This document shows, one piece after another, positions 1-12,188 of a stretch of 64,000 nucleotides of DNA. Each line of letters begins with the position of its first letter. Positions within the stretch are counted from its first letter, which is position 1. This DNA comes from Hemerocallis citrina. Lineage: Eukaryota > Streptophyta > Magnoliopsida > Asparagales > Asphodelaceae. The DNA is taken from the NCBI GenBank assembly GCA_017893485.1, contig CM030366.1, positions 73,475,227 through 73,539,226 on the forward strand, read 5' to 3'. The notes beneath the pieces are model-generated. The model did not search any database and was not told where the DNA came from. It worked only from the letters and a program-made list of their open reading frames with translations. The position numbers were made by a program, and so were the translations under genes.

Positions 1-121
1 TACCCTATACAAAGGATCGTCACCCCTCGTTTGGACTCCGATACAACTCCAAAAGCCATTAAAACAGTAAAACTACTCCTCAAAGGCTGATCAAATTCAG
101 CCTTCGGAAGTGGGGGGCTCG
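1..121 (+). mobile_element. 3' end of a Tat-type Ty3/gypsy element, body outside window
   Basis: This stretch directly precedes an LTR and matches the region 37000-37114, which precedes the second copy of the same LTR type. Both contain the string CCATTAAAAC, the phrase ACTACTCC and a purine-rich tract (GGAAGTGGGGGG at 107-118), which I read as the polypurine primer for plus-strand DNA synthesis. No coding sequence is visible; the body of the element would lie left of the window. The assignment to the Tat lineage rests on the LTR sequence and is an inference. Confidence 0.6.
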
Positions 122-667
122 TGATATGGGGCTAAAAATGAGATTAAATCGGAACCGTCCAAATCGGGCACGAATCTTAAAGTTTAGGGATAATTTTTCA
201 AAGGCCCAATAACCTGCGAACGGATCCACCTCAACTGAGTACGGGTCCCAACCCGAAATGAACCCGGTTCAGCAGGATGGAATTAGGGTTTCTGATTCAT
301 CCGAATCAACGGTCCTGATTCATATCTATCCGTTCACTGGGAATTATGGATTACATTTCTTATCTGATCATAGGGATTACATTCCTAATCTGATCCCTAA
401 GGCGGCTATAAATACCCCCCATCCACCACCATTAAGAGGTAATCAATCTTTTGCTAATTTACGCTCTCTCATAATCTTCCTGATTACTGACTTGAGCGTC
501 GGAGGGTGCGTTGCCGGGATCAACTCCGGTGTCTCGCACTTCTTGCAAGTGAACGACGGAAGTCAGCCGTCAAACTCCGGCGGATCAGGTTTCAGGTTTG
601 CTATTCAAGTTTTCCAAGAATCCACAAATACTATCTGTTTACCCCCACACCAGATTTAACGGTAACA
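122..667 (+). repeat. 3' LTR of Tat-type element
   Basis: The LTR begins TGATATGGGGC and ends GGTAACA. It matches the LTR at 37115-37722 and, more distantly, the minus-strand LTR 34122-34668: all three contain a TATAAATA-like box (407-414 here), a TTCCTGATTACTGACTT-like stretch and the phrase GGAGGGT..GCCGGGATCAACTCCGGTGT. Right of 667 the sequence switches to LTR DNA of another element that has an uninterrupted homologue at 22570, so 667/668 is an insertion junction. The left flank is outside the window, so the target duplication cannot be checked. Confidence 0.75.
407..414 (+). promoter_or_regulatory. TATA box of the Tat-type LTR
   Basis: TATAAATA followed by CCCCCC. The same box stands at 37460-37467 in the sister LTR. 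In the minus-strand LTR 34122-34668 the equivalent position reads TACAAATA, so that promoter is probably damaged. Confidence 0.55.
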
Positions 668-1308
668 ATAAACATAATATGTACGTAAAATTTAGTTTAA
701 TAAAAAATTTAATGTTTCATAAACAAATAAAATAGATACACACATTTTATGAAATTCATTTCGAGAAAGAATACACCCAAATACGCGCACCGAAATAAGC
801 ATGTGCATCACACGTAAAATATCAAAAATACGAAATTTGACGTTATCAATGGAAAAAGTGTTAAAGATAATAAAAATATAATATAATAAAATATATTTAT
901 TGATTTATATATATTCCATAATGTAATCATTACGTACATAGAAAATACGTGCATTACACGTGAAAAGTATTTTAATTAAAATAAGGAAAAATAAATTTCC
1001 GTTTATAAAAATAGATTTGAATACCGAAAATAAATAATTTAAACACATAGAAAATATTACACGTTGCGGTGGAAACACATAATCGATACGTGCATCAAAA
1101 ACACATAAAAAGCACGTAAAAATGCAGAGATTGAAATTTAATATTTTAGTTGACTCAAATAGGATAAAATATACAAAAAATGCAAAAATAGTCGGAAATA
1201 AAAATACGTAGTGAAACACGTTACAAACATTACCAGTAACGGTATAAAATACACGTGCTTAACACGTGAAGGGCAAAATTGTCATTTCCAATTTTGCGGG
1301 GTGTTACA
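668..1308 (-). repeat. Truncated 3' LTR of the minus-strand LARD-like element
   Basis: Read on the minus strand this LTR starts TGTAACACCCCGC at 1308. It is homologous over about 640 bp to 22570-23219, the start of the 5' LTR of the same element. It is cut at 667/668 by the Tat-type LTR. Immediately outside it (1309-1321) the minus strand reads AAGAGGGAAAGAG, a polypurine tract in the place expected for a 3' LTR. Confidence 0.7.
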
Positions 1309-2442
1309 CTCTTTCCCTCTTAGAACAGTTCTGTCCTTAGAACTCACTAAGATAAAATTTGTATTTTGTACACGCCAAAGAAAAATATCATTATAGAAAA
1401 TTACAAATATTAAGAAAATAAATGTAGTATATAAATAAGTAATGTGGAAAAACAAGACAAATTCCATATAAGAAAACTATGAGTATCCAAATTTTATAAG
1501 AACAGAACGAGAAATCTAGGAAAATAACATAAGGACAGAGATGTGATCAAAGATAGGATAGATTGAGAGAAATTTTCATACAAAATAATATTAGGTAAAG
1601 CATTAGATAAAAGGAAAAATAAATTAAGTCATTAATTTATGGAATAGTTCGGAAAACAATGTAATAAAGAGAAACATGGTCAATGGATAATTTATAAATA
1701 AATTTAGTAGTCAAAATTTATTAAAGTAATACGCGGTAGAAAAAATGCAAACTGAATTGGTACTGTATAACGAAAACTGAATTAGCAATTTTTGAGAAGA
1801 CTATTGGATAACATTTTGAAAAATATATGAGAATGAAATATAGTTAAAAGTATAGACAATATAAAATAATTCTGTATACCAATTAATAGAATAATTTGTA
1901 GAGTAACTATAATAATTATACACACAATTTAAAGATATAAAAGGCATACAACGAAATACTTTTGAATTGTCAAGCAGAGCAAGAAAAACCAACATACAAA
2001 ACTTATATACGTACTTAGGCGTAAAAATTATAGGGTGAAACAATCAATATCATGATACGAAAATTATAAATAGTTTGTAGGAGTAAAATCACACATCATA
2101 GTAGAAAAGCAATAACACATCATCGAAACAATACGAAAATGATTATATATAAATAAATTATGGATCATAGACAAAGTATAATTAATAAGATAAGTTAATA
2201 GCAAAACACGATAAAATGGTATGAAATACTTACTCATGAAAAGATTCAAAATAAAGAAGAAAACGACAAGATAGTTGAGATTTAGTAGTAAATACACAAG
2301 TAGGATTGATATAGAAATTAGTGTGAATAATAAGATAGTTAGTTTAATGCTAGGTTGTAAAATAGTATAAGTTAGTGCAAAAATAGAATGGTGGTAAGTA
2401 AATATTATAAAAAACAAAGTAGGGGTTATCCAAGTAGAATGT

Positions 2443-2685
2443 TTACTTCTGGTGTAGTTTTGCCTCGTTGGTATCCAACTGCAGACTTGCCTTCTTGACC
2501 TCAAGTTGCAGAATTGTCTCTACGACATCCGATTGCAATTTTCCTTCTGGACTTTCGGCTGTAGACTTTACCTCCCCAACATCCAATTGCAGTTTGCCTC
2601 CATTGACGTTTAGTTGCAGATTTGTCCTCTCGACATTAGGTTGCACCAAAACGGTAGATGGAAAGATGTAATCTTCCATATACAC
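2443..2685 (-). CDS. Short ORF made of 9-residue repeats, function unknown
   Basis: The 80-codon frame is mostly seven units of nine residues (27-bp tandem repeat) with consensus LQLDVxExK, for example LQLNVNGGK, LQLDVGEVK, LQLEVKKAS and LQLDTNEAK. The alternating hydrophobic pattern could form a beta or amphipathic stretch. It lies alone inside the non-coding interior of the LARD-like element, on the same strand as that element's LTRs. I recognise no family. It may be a remnant of an element gene or a minisatellite that happens to stay open; the unit length being a multiple of three favours but does not prove translation. Confidence 0.35.
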   Translation of the reverse strand: MYMEDYIFPSTVLVQPNVERTNLQLNVNGGKLQLDVGEVKSTAESPEGKLQSDVVETILQLEVKKASLQLDTNEAKLHQK

Positions 2686-3843
2686 TGGAATATTGGGTAT
2701 TTAATAAAGTTTGGTGTTATGTTTTGAAATCCGTGATATAAAAGTGGATGGAAAAATTGTAAATGAAGTAGAAAATTACAACAACAAAATATAGATATAT
2801 AGACTTTAAATATAGGATATACAAAGTTTGTAGTAATGAAAATGATTTATAACATTAAGACAAAAATTAGTGTAAAGTATATGTACGAGATGAAAATACA
2901 AATGAAAACAATAATTATGTAGAGTATGTATTATATTAAAGAAAAAATACAAAATTTATGAGTAGCGGTTAATAGGAAGAGAAGTGAATATAATAAAGCA
3001 AATCAACAAATAATATGTAATAAGAATAGTATCGAATGTCGATAATAAAATAAAATGGTATGTCATATTTATATGAGTAGAATATTTCAATCTTGTTAAA
3101 AATATATTGAAATATATAAGACAATATATATAAGATAAATGAATAATATAGTATCACAAAATCAAATCAAAAGAAATGAATGCACATAAGAAAATTTCAT
3201 AAGCAAAATTTCAAAATATAATAGAAATAATAAATGAAAAAAATAATAGTTGCAATATAAATTTAATAAGCGGTAATCTAAAACTTAATAAAATACGTAA
3301 AGTAATAGCAATATAGAGGGGTAAATATAAAGTGACATAAAAACATGAAGGATAAAATTTTAAGATTGAAAGACAGATAAACAAATTTAAAAGATCAAGA
3401 CTAAGGAAGATAGACAAAATAATAGATATTCAAGTGATTTAATAATATAAGAAAATATTCATTTGAAAAATATTGAATGTTGAAAAGTACCATGATAAAA
3501 TTCACGAAGAAAATTTGAGAGGGAAATGTGTATTTGTGTAAGGTATCATGAATATAGGTTCAACCAACCACGCTTCCGCGGGCCACTCTAATACCAAGAG
3601 AAAAATGTGCTCGCATACAATCTCACATCAATGTATACGAGGAGAGCATCATGAATGAAGGTTCAATAACTACTTCATTCACGACTCCAGCCATCCAAAA
3701 GGGAAAGGGAAGAGAAAACGTCAGTGTATAGAGCAACACACATGTAAATCACTTACATTTAAATCTCTATAGACTGAACTCACACATCTAATATCCACCC
3801 TAATGTGTCTTCCTTGTAAATTTGTACTACTCATTGAAGCATA

Positions 3844-3855
3844 GCTCTGATACCA
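3844..3855 (-). other. Primer binding site (initiator tRNA-Met) of the LARD-like element
   Basis: On the minus strand this reads TGGTATCAGAGC, the usual plant LTR-retrotransposon primer site complementary to the 3' end of initiator tRNA-Met. It lies three bases (GAG) after the LTR end at 3859. It fixes the orientation: 5' LTR to the right, interior to the left. Confidence 0.85.
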
Positions 3856-3858
3856 CTC

Positions 3859-4203
3859 TGTAACACCCCGAATTCCAAATAAAACTGAATTCGAAGTTCT
3901 ACAGGATCTTTGCACTTCATTTCATACAATTTTACAAGGAATTTAAAACTTTTATATAACAATGATTACATCAGAGTCTTTTACATCAACATGCAGCGGA
4001 ATAAATAAAATACACAATGATAAATGTACAACTATAACAACTTTAGCATTTAAATTATCATCAGCATCAAAATCATTTTTATATCTTCTTGTAAACTCTA
4101 AGTCCTGCATATAAAACTGTGGGGACGTCAGTTGGTTACAACCGACGAAATATTATATACGGCCATCCTTGCTATGCCAAACTGTATAACGATTCTTAAA
4201 TAC
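3859..4203 (-). repeat. 5' LTR of the LARD-like element, 3' part
   Basis: On the plus strand it starts TGTAACACCCCGAATTCC next to the primer site. It is interrupted at 4203 by the Tekay-type element and resumes at 18782. The duplicated target AATAC is 4199-4203 and 18777-18781. A related LTR is found whole at 39481-43030, which begins TGTAGCGCCCCGAATTTCC. Confidence 0.75.
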
Positions 4204-7200
4204 TGTAAGCTCTATTTTAAGATTTTTATTGTATTTTGTATTCTTTTGACTAATGTATTTGAATTCATTTGTTATAGTGCATTTTGTCTTTTCTTGGGTT
4301 CTTGTGTTCCCTCTTGATCAATCTGTGTTCTTTTGATTGCATTCTGTTCATTTGTGAATTTTACTTTTTTCTATTTTGGATTTGATTAGTTCTCCTTTGT
4401 GTTTGTCTCACCTCATTGCATTTGTTTGTCTCTTTTTGGAGCTAAAACCGATACCCAAAACCCACATAATAACAACCCAAAACCCTAATTTCTTGATCCT
4501 TATAAATACCCATTAATTAAACCCTAATATCTATCTTTCTCTCTTCGCCGTTTCTCTCTTCCCGCACCCCTATTTCCCTCTTTCTGTTTTCGCTGAACCC
4601 AAACCCAACCGCAAACAATACCTGAGCCTCGTCGCTCCTCCGATCGCCCTTCACCACCGTCACCACCTTCACCACCGTCTCCATCCCCTCGTCACCATCT
4701 CACCGTCGTTGTCCCCTCGTCCTTGCCATCCCCATCATCGAAACCCATCCACCGAAAGTTCACCATTGCCGTAAATCCCTCACCGTCGCCCTAACCCATC
4801 TCCGTGTAGCCCCATTGTCCTCATCGTCTCTCGTCGCTCCTTTGCAACCCCCTAGCGCCGCCGTTCGAGCTCCGAAGTCCCCTAGCATCGTTGTCCACAG
4901 TTTTTGACTGCAAAACATAGCTTTTTCTCGTCGGAGTTATCGTCACCACCGTCGCTACCTGACCGTGGTGCCGTCACCTTTGGTCGCGTCGTCGTGTCGT
5001 CAGCCGCGTAGTCGCTGTCGTTCGCCGTCTATCTCTCTCTCCTCGTCAAAGGTAGAAGACGATCAGTGATTGGTCGGATCTGTTGTCTCGTGTTTGGCCA
5101 TGCCAGATCCCTCTTGCTGTCCCCTGTTTTGGATTGGATCTGGTGTAAGGAAGAGATCTCATTGGGCAGATTTGGTGTTCTGTGTTCTGTGCGCACCAGA
5201 TCCGAGTCTGCTGTTCTCTGTTCTGTCCCGATCTGGTATGGGATTTGCTTTTGGATTTTTGCTGTTGCTGTTGATTCTTTGCACGTGTTTTTGGGAGTTT
5301 TCGCCCGAAATTCTGATCCCGTTATTCCTATTTAATTATATCTGCAATAACATGCAAGTCTCTTCTTGAACCCTTTTTATTGTATGTGTTCAAGATTATT
5401 TGATCTCATGCAAGTAGATCCGTTCATTTTGTTATCAAAAAAAAAAAATCTGGTTTTGACAATTCCATTAAGATTATCGAGGGTTTACACGAGCTAACCC
5501 GACATACTCTTAACATCGTGCTATCTTTTTGATCTTAGACTCAGTTTCCATTGTTTCATGCATATGCACAATTAAATAACTAGATTCATGCTTAGAACTG
5601 CTTGATAAAATGGACATGTTAAATTGAATGTATTGGATCGGTTTTAATTGATGAATTGACACCATGACTATGATAAATGTACCCTGAACCTTAGAAATTG
5701 CATGTTGACACCTAGGATTCACTTGATTAGTAATTTGCATGCTATATGTGATCATATGATTTATTTATTTGCCTATTCATGTTAAGACAATTTCTGGACT
5801 GCTGTATGATTCACTTTGAATTAGATTTTTAACCATGCTAATGACATAATTTGGAAGAACTTGCTGAACATAAAATGTAGCCCTTGATGTCTAGATAATT
5901 TTTTCCTAATCTGGATTTAAATTCCAATTTGTCATCTGTTAGATATCATCACTTTACTGCAACTATGTTAGTAATTTTAAACTCAAAATTTCATGCGTAC
6001 CCTGCTGTTCTATATTTTATTTGACCCTGTTAATAGTACAAGAAAAATTTGAAATAATTTAGGCTGGACTTAGACATGTATAGGTATCACCCAGAATTTT
6101 TATAGATTTTATTAATGAGTTCTCTGATCTGAAATAAATAGTTGAACACAACCTACTGCATGCTACCTGAACATAAAACCTGATTAGAATAGAGTTTTCA
6201 CCCTAGTTCCTATACCGTTTATATACCTTAATTATACTCGCTGGAACCGTGTGGAAGTTTATTTTCCAGATCTTCTGGCGGATTCAGATTTTCTAATTTG
6301 TAGTGACCATAATCCATATTTTGGTACAGCAAGGTGATGCTGTCCTGATTTTGTGAAATGTGTTTATATGATGTGTTTGCCTCATGCTTTGTCTGTAATG
6401 CTTAGAATTAGTCACACATAGTAATGAACAATATTCAAACCCTCTTGCATTCTCACATAGGATGAAAATAAATTGATAACAAGCCGAGGTTATATGGGAT
6501 GACTTGGTAGTGAACAATCGGAGACTGTACTCGGTCAGGCCCTACTGTACTGACCCGTACTGTATGGCCATAAATACTACCTGATAAACACTGATACTGA
6601 ACATTAAACACTGATTACTGGGCCGAATACACGAACCGTGAATTCACCATCAGTCTAAAGCGTTCACTGTGTGTTGCGCTGAATCTGTGGAATTGGACGC
6701 AGTAGTACGTGCACTAGATAGACTAATAAAATACTTAATAAAGTGCATTTCTTGCTTGATCCTGACATCACTCATTACATGCATGATTTACTGTAGAATT
6801 TTGATAATATTTCCTGCTCTTTGCTTTGTTCTTTGTCTTTGACCATGTTCTTTTTTCTTGATATTCATGCTTTCATTCATCCTTTGTTTTCTCTACTCGT
6901 TCCCACAACTGGCTCTAAGGGTACTCTTTTATTTCTTTTTAGACCAGGAATTTACAGGTGCTGAAGAATATATTCCTGAAGGAATTGGTGAGCAACGTTT
7001 CTAAAGATGGATCCAGTCACCGCTGCTTAATTTTACTTATTGTTATTTATTTCTTGAATACTATTATAACTTGTACTTTGTTTTGGGCTCTATGACCTGT
7101 AGTTTTGTTTTGATCCCGGATGTTGGATATTTATACTGTTGGTTTATTTCATTATTATTGGAATTTATCTTGTTTCATGTGGTTATATTTTCCTGCGTGG

Positions 7201-7320
7201 TTGTACTTTGTTGTTTTTATTGCTGAGTTAGTCTGGTACAACTTATAGATGGTGTTTACATCATTCGCTGGGTCTACGTTACGTACTCGTGTTCCGTATT
7301 TTGGGAAGCGGGGCGTGACA
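4204..7320 (+). repeat. 5' LTR of the Tekay-type element
   Basis: The LTR runs from TGTAAGCTC to AAGCGGGGCGTGACA and aligns along its length with 15744-18776. It has a TATA box at 4501-4508 and downstream pyrimidine-rich leader sequence. Relative to the 3' LTR it keeps an extra stretch of some 60 bp near 4610-4675, bounded by short direct repeats (AACCGC../ACCGTCTCCATCC), so the 3' LTR probably suffered a small deletion. Inside the LTR, TTTCTTTTTAG at 6932-6942 looks like a 3' splice site in the leader, by analogy only. Confidence 0.92.
4501..4508 (+). promoter_or_regulatory. TATA box of the Tekay-type 5' LTR
   Basis: TATAAATA preceded by GATCCT; the same box is conserved in the 3' LTR at 16040-16047. 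Its position about 300 bp into the LTR suits a retrotransposon promoter that starts transcription within the LTR. Confidence 0.6.
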
Positions 7321-7330
7321 GAGTTTTTAG

Positions 7331-7342
7331 TGGTATCAGAGC
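7331..7342 (+). other. Primer binding site (initiator tRNA-Met) of the Tekay-type element
   Basis: TGGTATCAGAGC ten bases after the end of the 5' LTR. This is the standard plant site for priming reverse transcription with initiator tRNA-Met and confirms the plus-strand orientation. Confidence 0.92.
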
Positions 7343-7441
7343 CCAGGGTTGAGTAATATATCAATCAAACATGACTATGTTTACAACGGTTGGCTTTGAT
7401 TGGTATATTAGTCAAGTTTGGCTCTAGCCGGGTTAACTCAG

Positions 7442-10400
7442 TGTCACGCCCTGCTTCCCAAAAAGAATATGGAATACGGATATGTAATAAAAACCCAGCG
7501 AATGATTTTCATCATCCATAAGCTGTTCAAGAATCTTTACAATATTTCACGAGAAAATCAGAGTCGGAAGTAAGAGTATCAACCAACATGCATAATTGAA
7601 ACAAGATACCAACAGAAATTACTTGAAACGAAATATGATAATCTCAAATAAATCAAATTCTGAACGAGTCAAATATCCTGGGTCACATTGCCCAAATACA
7701 AATAAATATCCAAGTAATCAAGTACATTGCATTCAAGTTCAAGCGACAAATAATAATAACAATAAAGCAGAAACTCCAGCACTAATACATTATCTTGCCA
7801 ATACCATCTGGCAGCTGACCATCCTGATCTGCAATTAGTAAATTTGCAGGAGAAGGAAAAAGAAAATAAGTACCCGTCAATTACAAGTTACGTGCCACTT
7901 ATAATGTAGGGTACAAGTACATGGAGAAACTAAACGAATCTAATTAATAGCAGAAACAGATCTAGCATGGTATACTAATATGTGTCAAGTGTCAAGTGTC
8001 AGATAGTGTGCAAACAAATATACAGATAGTGTCAATAATAGTGTCAAGTGATAATTTCAGACAGATAACAGGTAATTAGATAATCAGATAACAAATAGTC
8101 AGATGCATATAACAGATTCAGGTTCAGATTTCAGAAACAGATACAGATACAGATTTTTATTAGTCTTGTATTAATTACTAACTAGGTAGCACTTCATGTA
8201 CGATCCTTTTATCACATGGTTGCTACATTCATAACGGTTACGTTTTTAGATTTCTTAGGGGATCATATAGGGCCGTGTACTCAGGGTTTAGACAGATATC
8301 AGATAACAGATCCAGACAGACAGATAACAGACGATCATGCAACAGATAGGACTAAGTCCCCTCCAAGTACACCCTCTTGTAAGAAGTATGTAGTTGGGTA
8401 ACAGATAATCAAAATCTTGCATGATCTCATAACAGATAACAGATAATCAGATGGAAAACACGGCCCCCTTCTAAGTACACATTTCTATGCTTTCCCACTA
8501 CTAGATCTTTTCCTTAACCCCGGCTTGGTTACTTTTATTATGGTCATCAAACAAGCATGAATGTGTATGGAATAGTGTCAAAATAATATGGTATAATCAG
8601 TATTGGGTTCAGGGAAATAAACAAACGTGCATAGATAATATACAGTCACATAAACGAGCAAAACAGTGTATGTTCATATTCAGGACAGCACGACAGTACA
8701 GTACTAAAACAGTGATTCCCGCTACTACAAACATCCAAATCTAGATCCGTCAAAGGATCTGGAAATTAGACTTTCACACGAATCCAGCGAGTATAAATAA
8801 GCCATATAGTAATTCACAACATCATAACTCAAAACAGGTTTGAATCCAGAAAATATGTTCAGTCAGAAATCAGTAAAACGAATTCTCAGTCAGAAAAACA
8901 GCATGAAAATGCCTCAAATAAATCCGGAAAAAATCTGGGGTATTCCCCTATGTGTCTAGAATCAAAATATAAAGTTTCATAATATTCCAGTAAAATTAGT
9001 TTCGGTCATCAAAAATAAGAAAACATCAAGAAATGATACTTTGGCCAATTTGGAATTCCCAACACTGTTATACGAAAACTGAAATATCTCGCAAGCCGTG
9101 AAATGAAATCCAAATCTGCCAAAGGGAGATGAAAATAGATAAAATAAACTAACTTTTATTTTTCACAAATATTTTCCATACAGTAAAAGGAATTAGGGTG
9201 AAAACACATTCTTTACAGGACAGCGAGCAAAATACAACAAGTATGACTTTTGTAAATATGCATGAAACGTCACACAAAACTCATCAATAAAATCTACCGA
9301 AATTCTGGGTAATCCTTAACTAGGTAAAAAAATACTGACCAAAGTTTTGGATCAAAATAATATATGTAGCATAGTTCTTTAAAATAATTTGTCATCAAAA
9401 TTAGCAAAAACAGAGTCTGGAAAAGATCGACACCTCTGTAGCAAAACAGCCATAACTCACTCATACAAAAATAAAATCAAGTAAGTTCAGAGGGGTTTGA
9501 AAATAGAGAAATTCTCTAAAACTCATGTTTTATACCGAAATTAAGATACTGACTTTAAAACAGTCCAAAACAGCAAACAAAACATATCAGCGTCAAACTA
9601 CAGATTTTTTCCTTAAAAACAAAATCGACATAGATTCAAGAAAATTGATCTAAACACACCCAAACATGAAATCGAGTCTACCAAGTATCCAAACGTCATG
9701 AATTAGGGTTATTAACATATCTAAATCAAGCCTATCACATGGTTCTCAACAAATATCCAAACTCTCACAAAAAGTCTCACATGGATGTTCAAATCAAGAA
9801 CGGATAAAACCTAAGTTAATTCATCTAAAGATTTGTGTCGTGAGTCATCTATGGTAAATTTTTTACAATAGAGACAAAACCCATCAAGTAAAATACAAAC
9901 AAGAGTCGTCTCTAGTCCCAACTACACTATAGGTGGTATTTTTAACTTGTATCAAACAAATGAATTGGAGTATAAGTTATTTATCTTAATCGGAGATGAA
10001 GAACAACGAGATCCAAGAGTAAGGAGAAAAATCCACGAACAAAAATCCACGAATCAACGAATCCACGAATCCACGAACAAAGATCGACAAATCAACAACT
10101 CACGAACGAAGATCCACAAATCAACAACTCACGTGCAACTTACGTGCACGTGCACCAATCAAGAAAGAGGGATTAGGGAGTATGCGGTGGTGAAGGAGAG
10201 TTGTATGAGGGTGGTGTAGGAGATGGGCTGAGGAAGAGGATCAGGAAGTAGTGGAGAAGTGGGCTCGGGTGTTGGGGTGTGGCCGGGAGGAGAGCAACCG
10301 GAGGTGGGTTGTCGGCGGCCTGGAGGTGGTGGCGTCGGCCTGGGGGCTGTCGGGTTGGGGGCAGTAAAATCGGGAGAGAGAGAGAGAGGTAGGGAGGACG

Positions 10401-10875
10401 GTTAGCTTAGGGTTAGGGTTAGGGTTAGGGTTTAGAAGAGAGGGAGAGAGATTTATATATAGGGTCTAGTTGTGGGTTAAAGGGTATTCGGTTAATGGGT
10501 GTCAGGAGTGGTAATAGGATTAATCCAACAAGACAAATGGGGATCAAATTGAATAGGATTCAAACTAAGATTGGATAATATGGCTTTGGTGATCAATTTG
10601 AGGTCAAAATAGTAGGATTAGGAATGGGGTAGAACACCGAATCACCAAGAGCACCGAAAAAAACAAATAAAGAGAACGAGATAACAATAAAGAGCGAAAC
10701 AACAACCATGAACAAGAACAACCAAGAAATTGGAAATAACTCGCAAAAATCAAGAATGAGAAAAGAAATGAAAATATATTGAAATATATGATTTAGAAAA
10801 ATACAAGAGAGAGTACAAATACACGAGAAAAGAAAAATTCACCAAAAATACGAAAAATGAAAAACAGGGGTTACA
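7442..10875 (-). repeat. Nested antisense solo LTR, Tekay-like family
   Basis: On the plus strand it begins TGTCACGCCCTGCTTCCCA, the reverse complement of the 3' end of the host element's LTR type, and ends GGGGTTACA. It is flanked by a perfect 5-bp duplication CTCAG (7437-7441 and 10876-10880). On the minus strand it has a TATATATAAAT box near 10452-10464 and a leader rich in CCCTAA, as expected of an LTR promoter. Its 3.4-kb length and lack of any coding region fit a solo LTR left by recombination. It belongs to a related but distinct family, since only its ends match the host LTR closely. Confidence 0.8.
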
Positions 10876-10969
10876 CTCAGTGATTTGCACACCATGATAT
10901 TCACATGAATACTTGTATAATAACCAACATAGGATCGGGTACTGATCATCTTTGATCGTGTTTCAGGCT

Positions 10970-12188
10970 ATGGCTCGTGGGAATTCTTCTTCTTGCTCGG
11001 GGGATCAGCAGCCGGATAATGCTGCTATTTTCCAGACGATTCAGTAGATGATGGCTCTTCAGTAGGAGCACAATGAGCTGATGAGAGCCACTTTAGTAGC
11101 CAATGGAAATATCATTGGACCTGCACCTAGGCCTCTGCCACCTAGGCCTGGTACGGTAGCGAGTTTCATGAGGCTGTACCCGGATAAGTTTTCGAGTACT
11201 GAGTCACCGTTGGAAGCCGAGCAATGGCTTATCCGGACGGAGCAACTGCTGGTCATCGCTCGTGTTGCTGAGACGGATCGTGTGGATGTGGTTCGCATCC
11301 AGCTAGTGGATCTCGCTCATATCTAGTGGCGGGTTGAATCCGAAAGGATGTCGCGACCCATTGAGTGGGCCACTTTCTCTGAGAGCTTCATGGCGAAGTT
11401 CTTTCCCAGTGTCACCAAGGCAGAGATGGAGCGACAATTTGTTTCCCTAACTCAGGTCAGCTAGATAATGTTCTTAATTGTCATTTGTTGTTGCTTACTT
11501 CACTTGTGACGGTATTAATTTGAGCATTATCTTAATCAGGGAACCCATTTCGTGGATGAGTATGCTACATACTTTACTCGGCTCAGTCGCTTCGCCCCTA
11601 TCCTCGTTGCCACTGATAAGGCTCGGGCTAGTCATTTTCTGTCGGGCTTGAGCTTTTCCCTCTAGGATCGTTTGGCTGCTCTTCAGCTTCGTGCTTATTC
11701 CGATGTTCTAGATGTGGCTCGGATCCAAGAGCAGACTCTTAGCAGATCTAGTGTTCCTCAGAGGACTGTTTCACACCCTGTTGCAGCTCGACCTTTCGGA
11801 GGACCTATTCAGAGGCCAATTCTGCCCCCTCTTGCGAGAGCACAGCCGTACACACCTGTTGTCCTGAGGAATGTTGAGGCTTGTGGCTATTGCTATAACA
11901 CTGGGCATTCACAGTAGGATTGCAGGATGGCCAACCGGCGGTGTTTAGTGTGTAGGAGCAGTGAGCATATGGTTCGTGACTGTTCGAGGAGTAGAGTTTC
12001 TACGCCGGTTACTGGTGCTGCTCAGCTAGGAGTGCCGACGCATGGTCAGGACAGGCCGTTTCTTCTTCCGCAGAGGAAAGTCTTTGATTAGAGGTGTGTG
12101 GCTCTTAGAGGAGGTCAGGTTGGTGGTCGTGGTCAGGCTTATAATCTGACAGCCGAGGAAGTGGAAGTTGCTGTTGGAGTGGTTGCAA
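10970..12188 (+). pseudogene. Tekay-type gag (capsid/nucleocapsid), broken
   Basis: The frame opens with ATG at 10970 (MARGNSSS). It encodes a retrotransposon gag capsid region (for example SPLEAEQWLIRTEQL and the stretch DEYATYFTRLSRFAP) followed by two CCHC zinc knuckles: CGYCYNTGHSQ-stop-DC near 11880-11923 and CLVCRSSEHMVRDC near 11941-11982. Gag would form the virus-like particle that packages the element RNA. Premature stops in this frame are at 11045, 11063, 11324, 11663, 11915 and 12089, all TAG; the one at 11915 falls inside the first knuckle. An 84-bp GT-AG insertion interrupts it at 11456. No frameshift is needed across the whole stretch. Confidence 0.85.
11456..11539 (+). other. 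Candidate intron 1 in gag (84 bp, GT-AG)
   Basis: Gag homology runs ...FVSLTQ up to 11455 and continues GTHFVDEYA from 11540. The insertion starts GTCAGC, ends TTAATCAG, and has three in-frame stops (TAG, TGA, TAA). A GGTATTAAT string about 25 bases before the acceptor resembles a plant branch point. Removal leaves the frame intact. Splicing is inferred from sequence only. Confidence 0.55.

Larger units (their letters stand above)
1309..3858 (-). mobile_element. Internal region of a non-autonomous LTR element (LARD-like)
   Basis: This region is bounded by a polypurine tract next to the 3' LTR and by a tRNA-Met primer binding site next to the 5' LTR, both on the minus strand. It is 2.55 kb, strongly AT-rich, and has no gag, protease, RT, RNase H or integrase similarity that I can recognise in either strand. 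The only suggestive reading frame is the repeat ORF at 2443-2685. LTR elements with full-length LTRs and a non-coding interior are known as LARDs and depend on enzymes of other elements. The alternative is an autonomous element whose coding part was deleted. Confidence 0.6.

Noticed and set aside
10402..10433. Telomere-like GGGTTAGGGTTAGGG
   Set aside because: Only about three units, inside an LTR leader where CCCTAA-type strings are common; not a telomere or a convincing interstitial telomere array.
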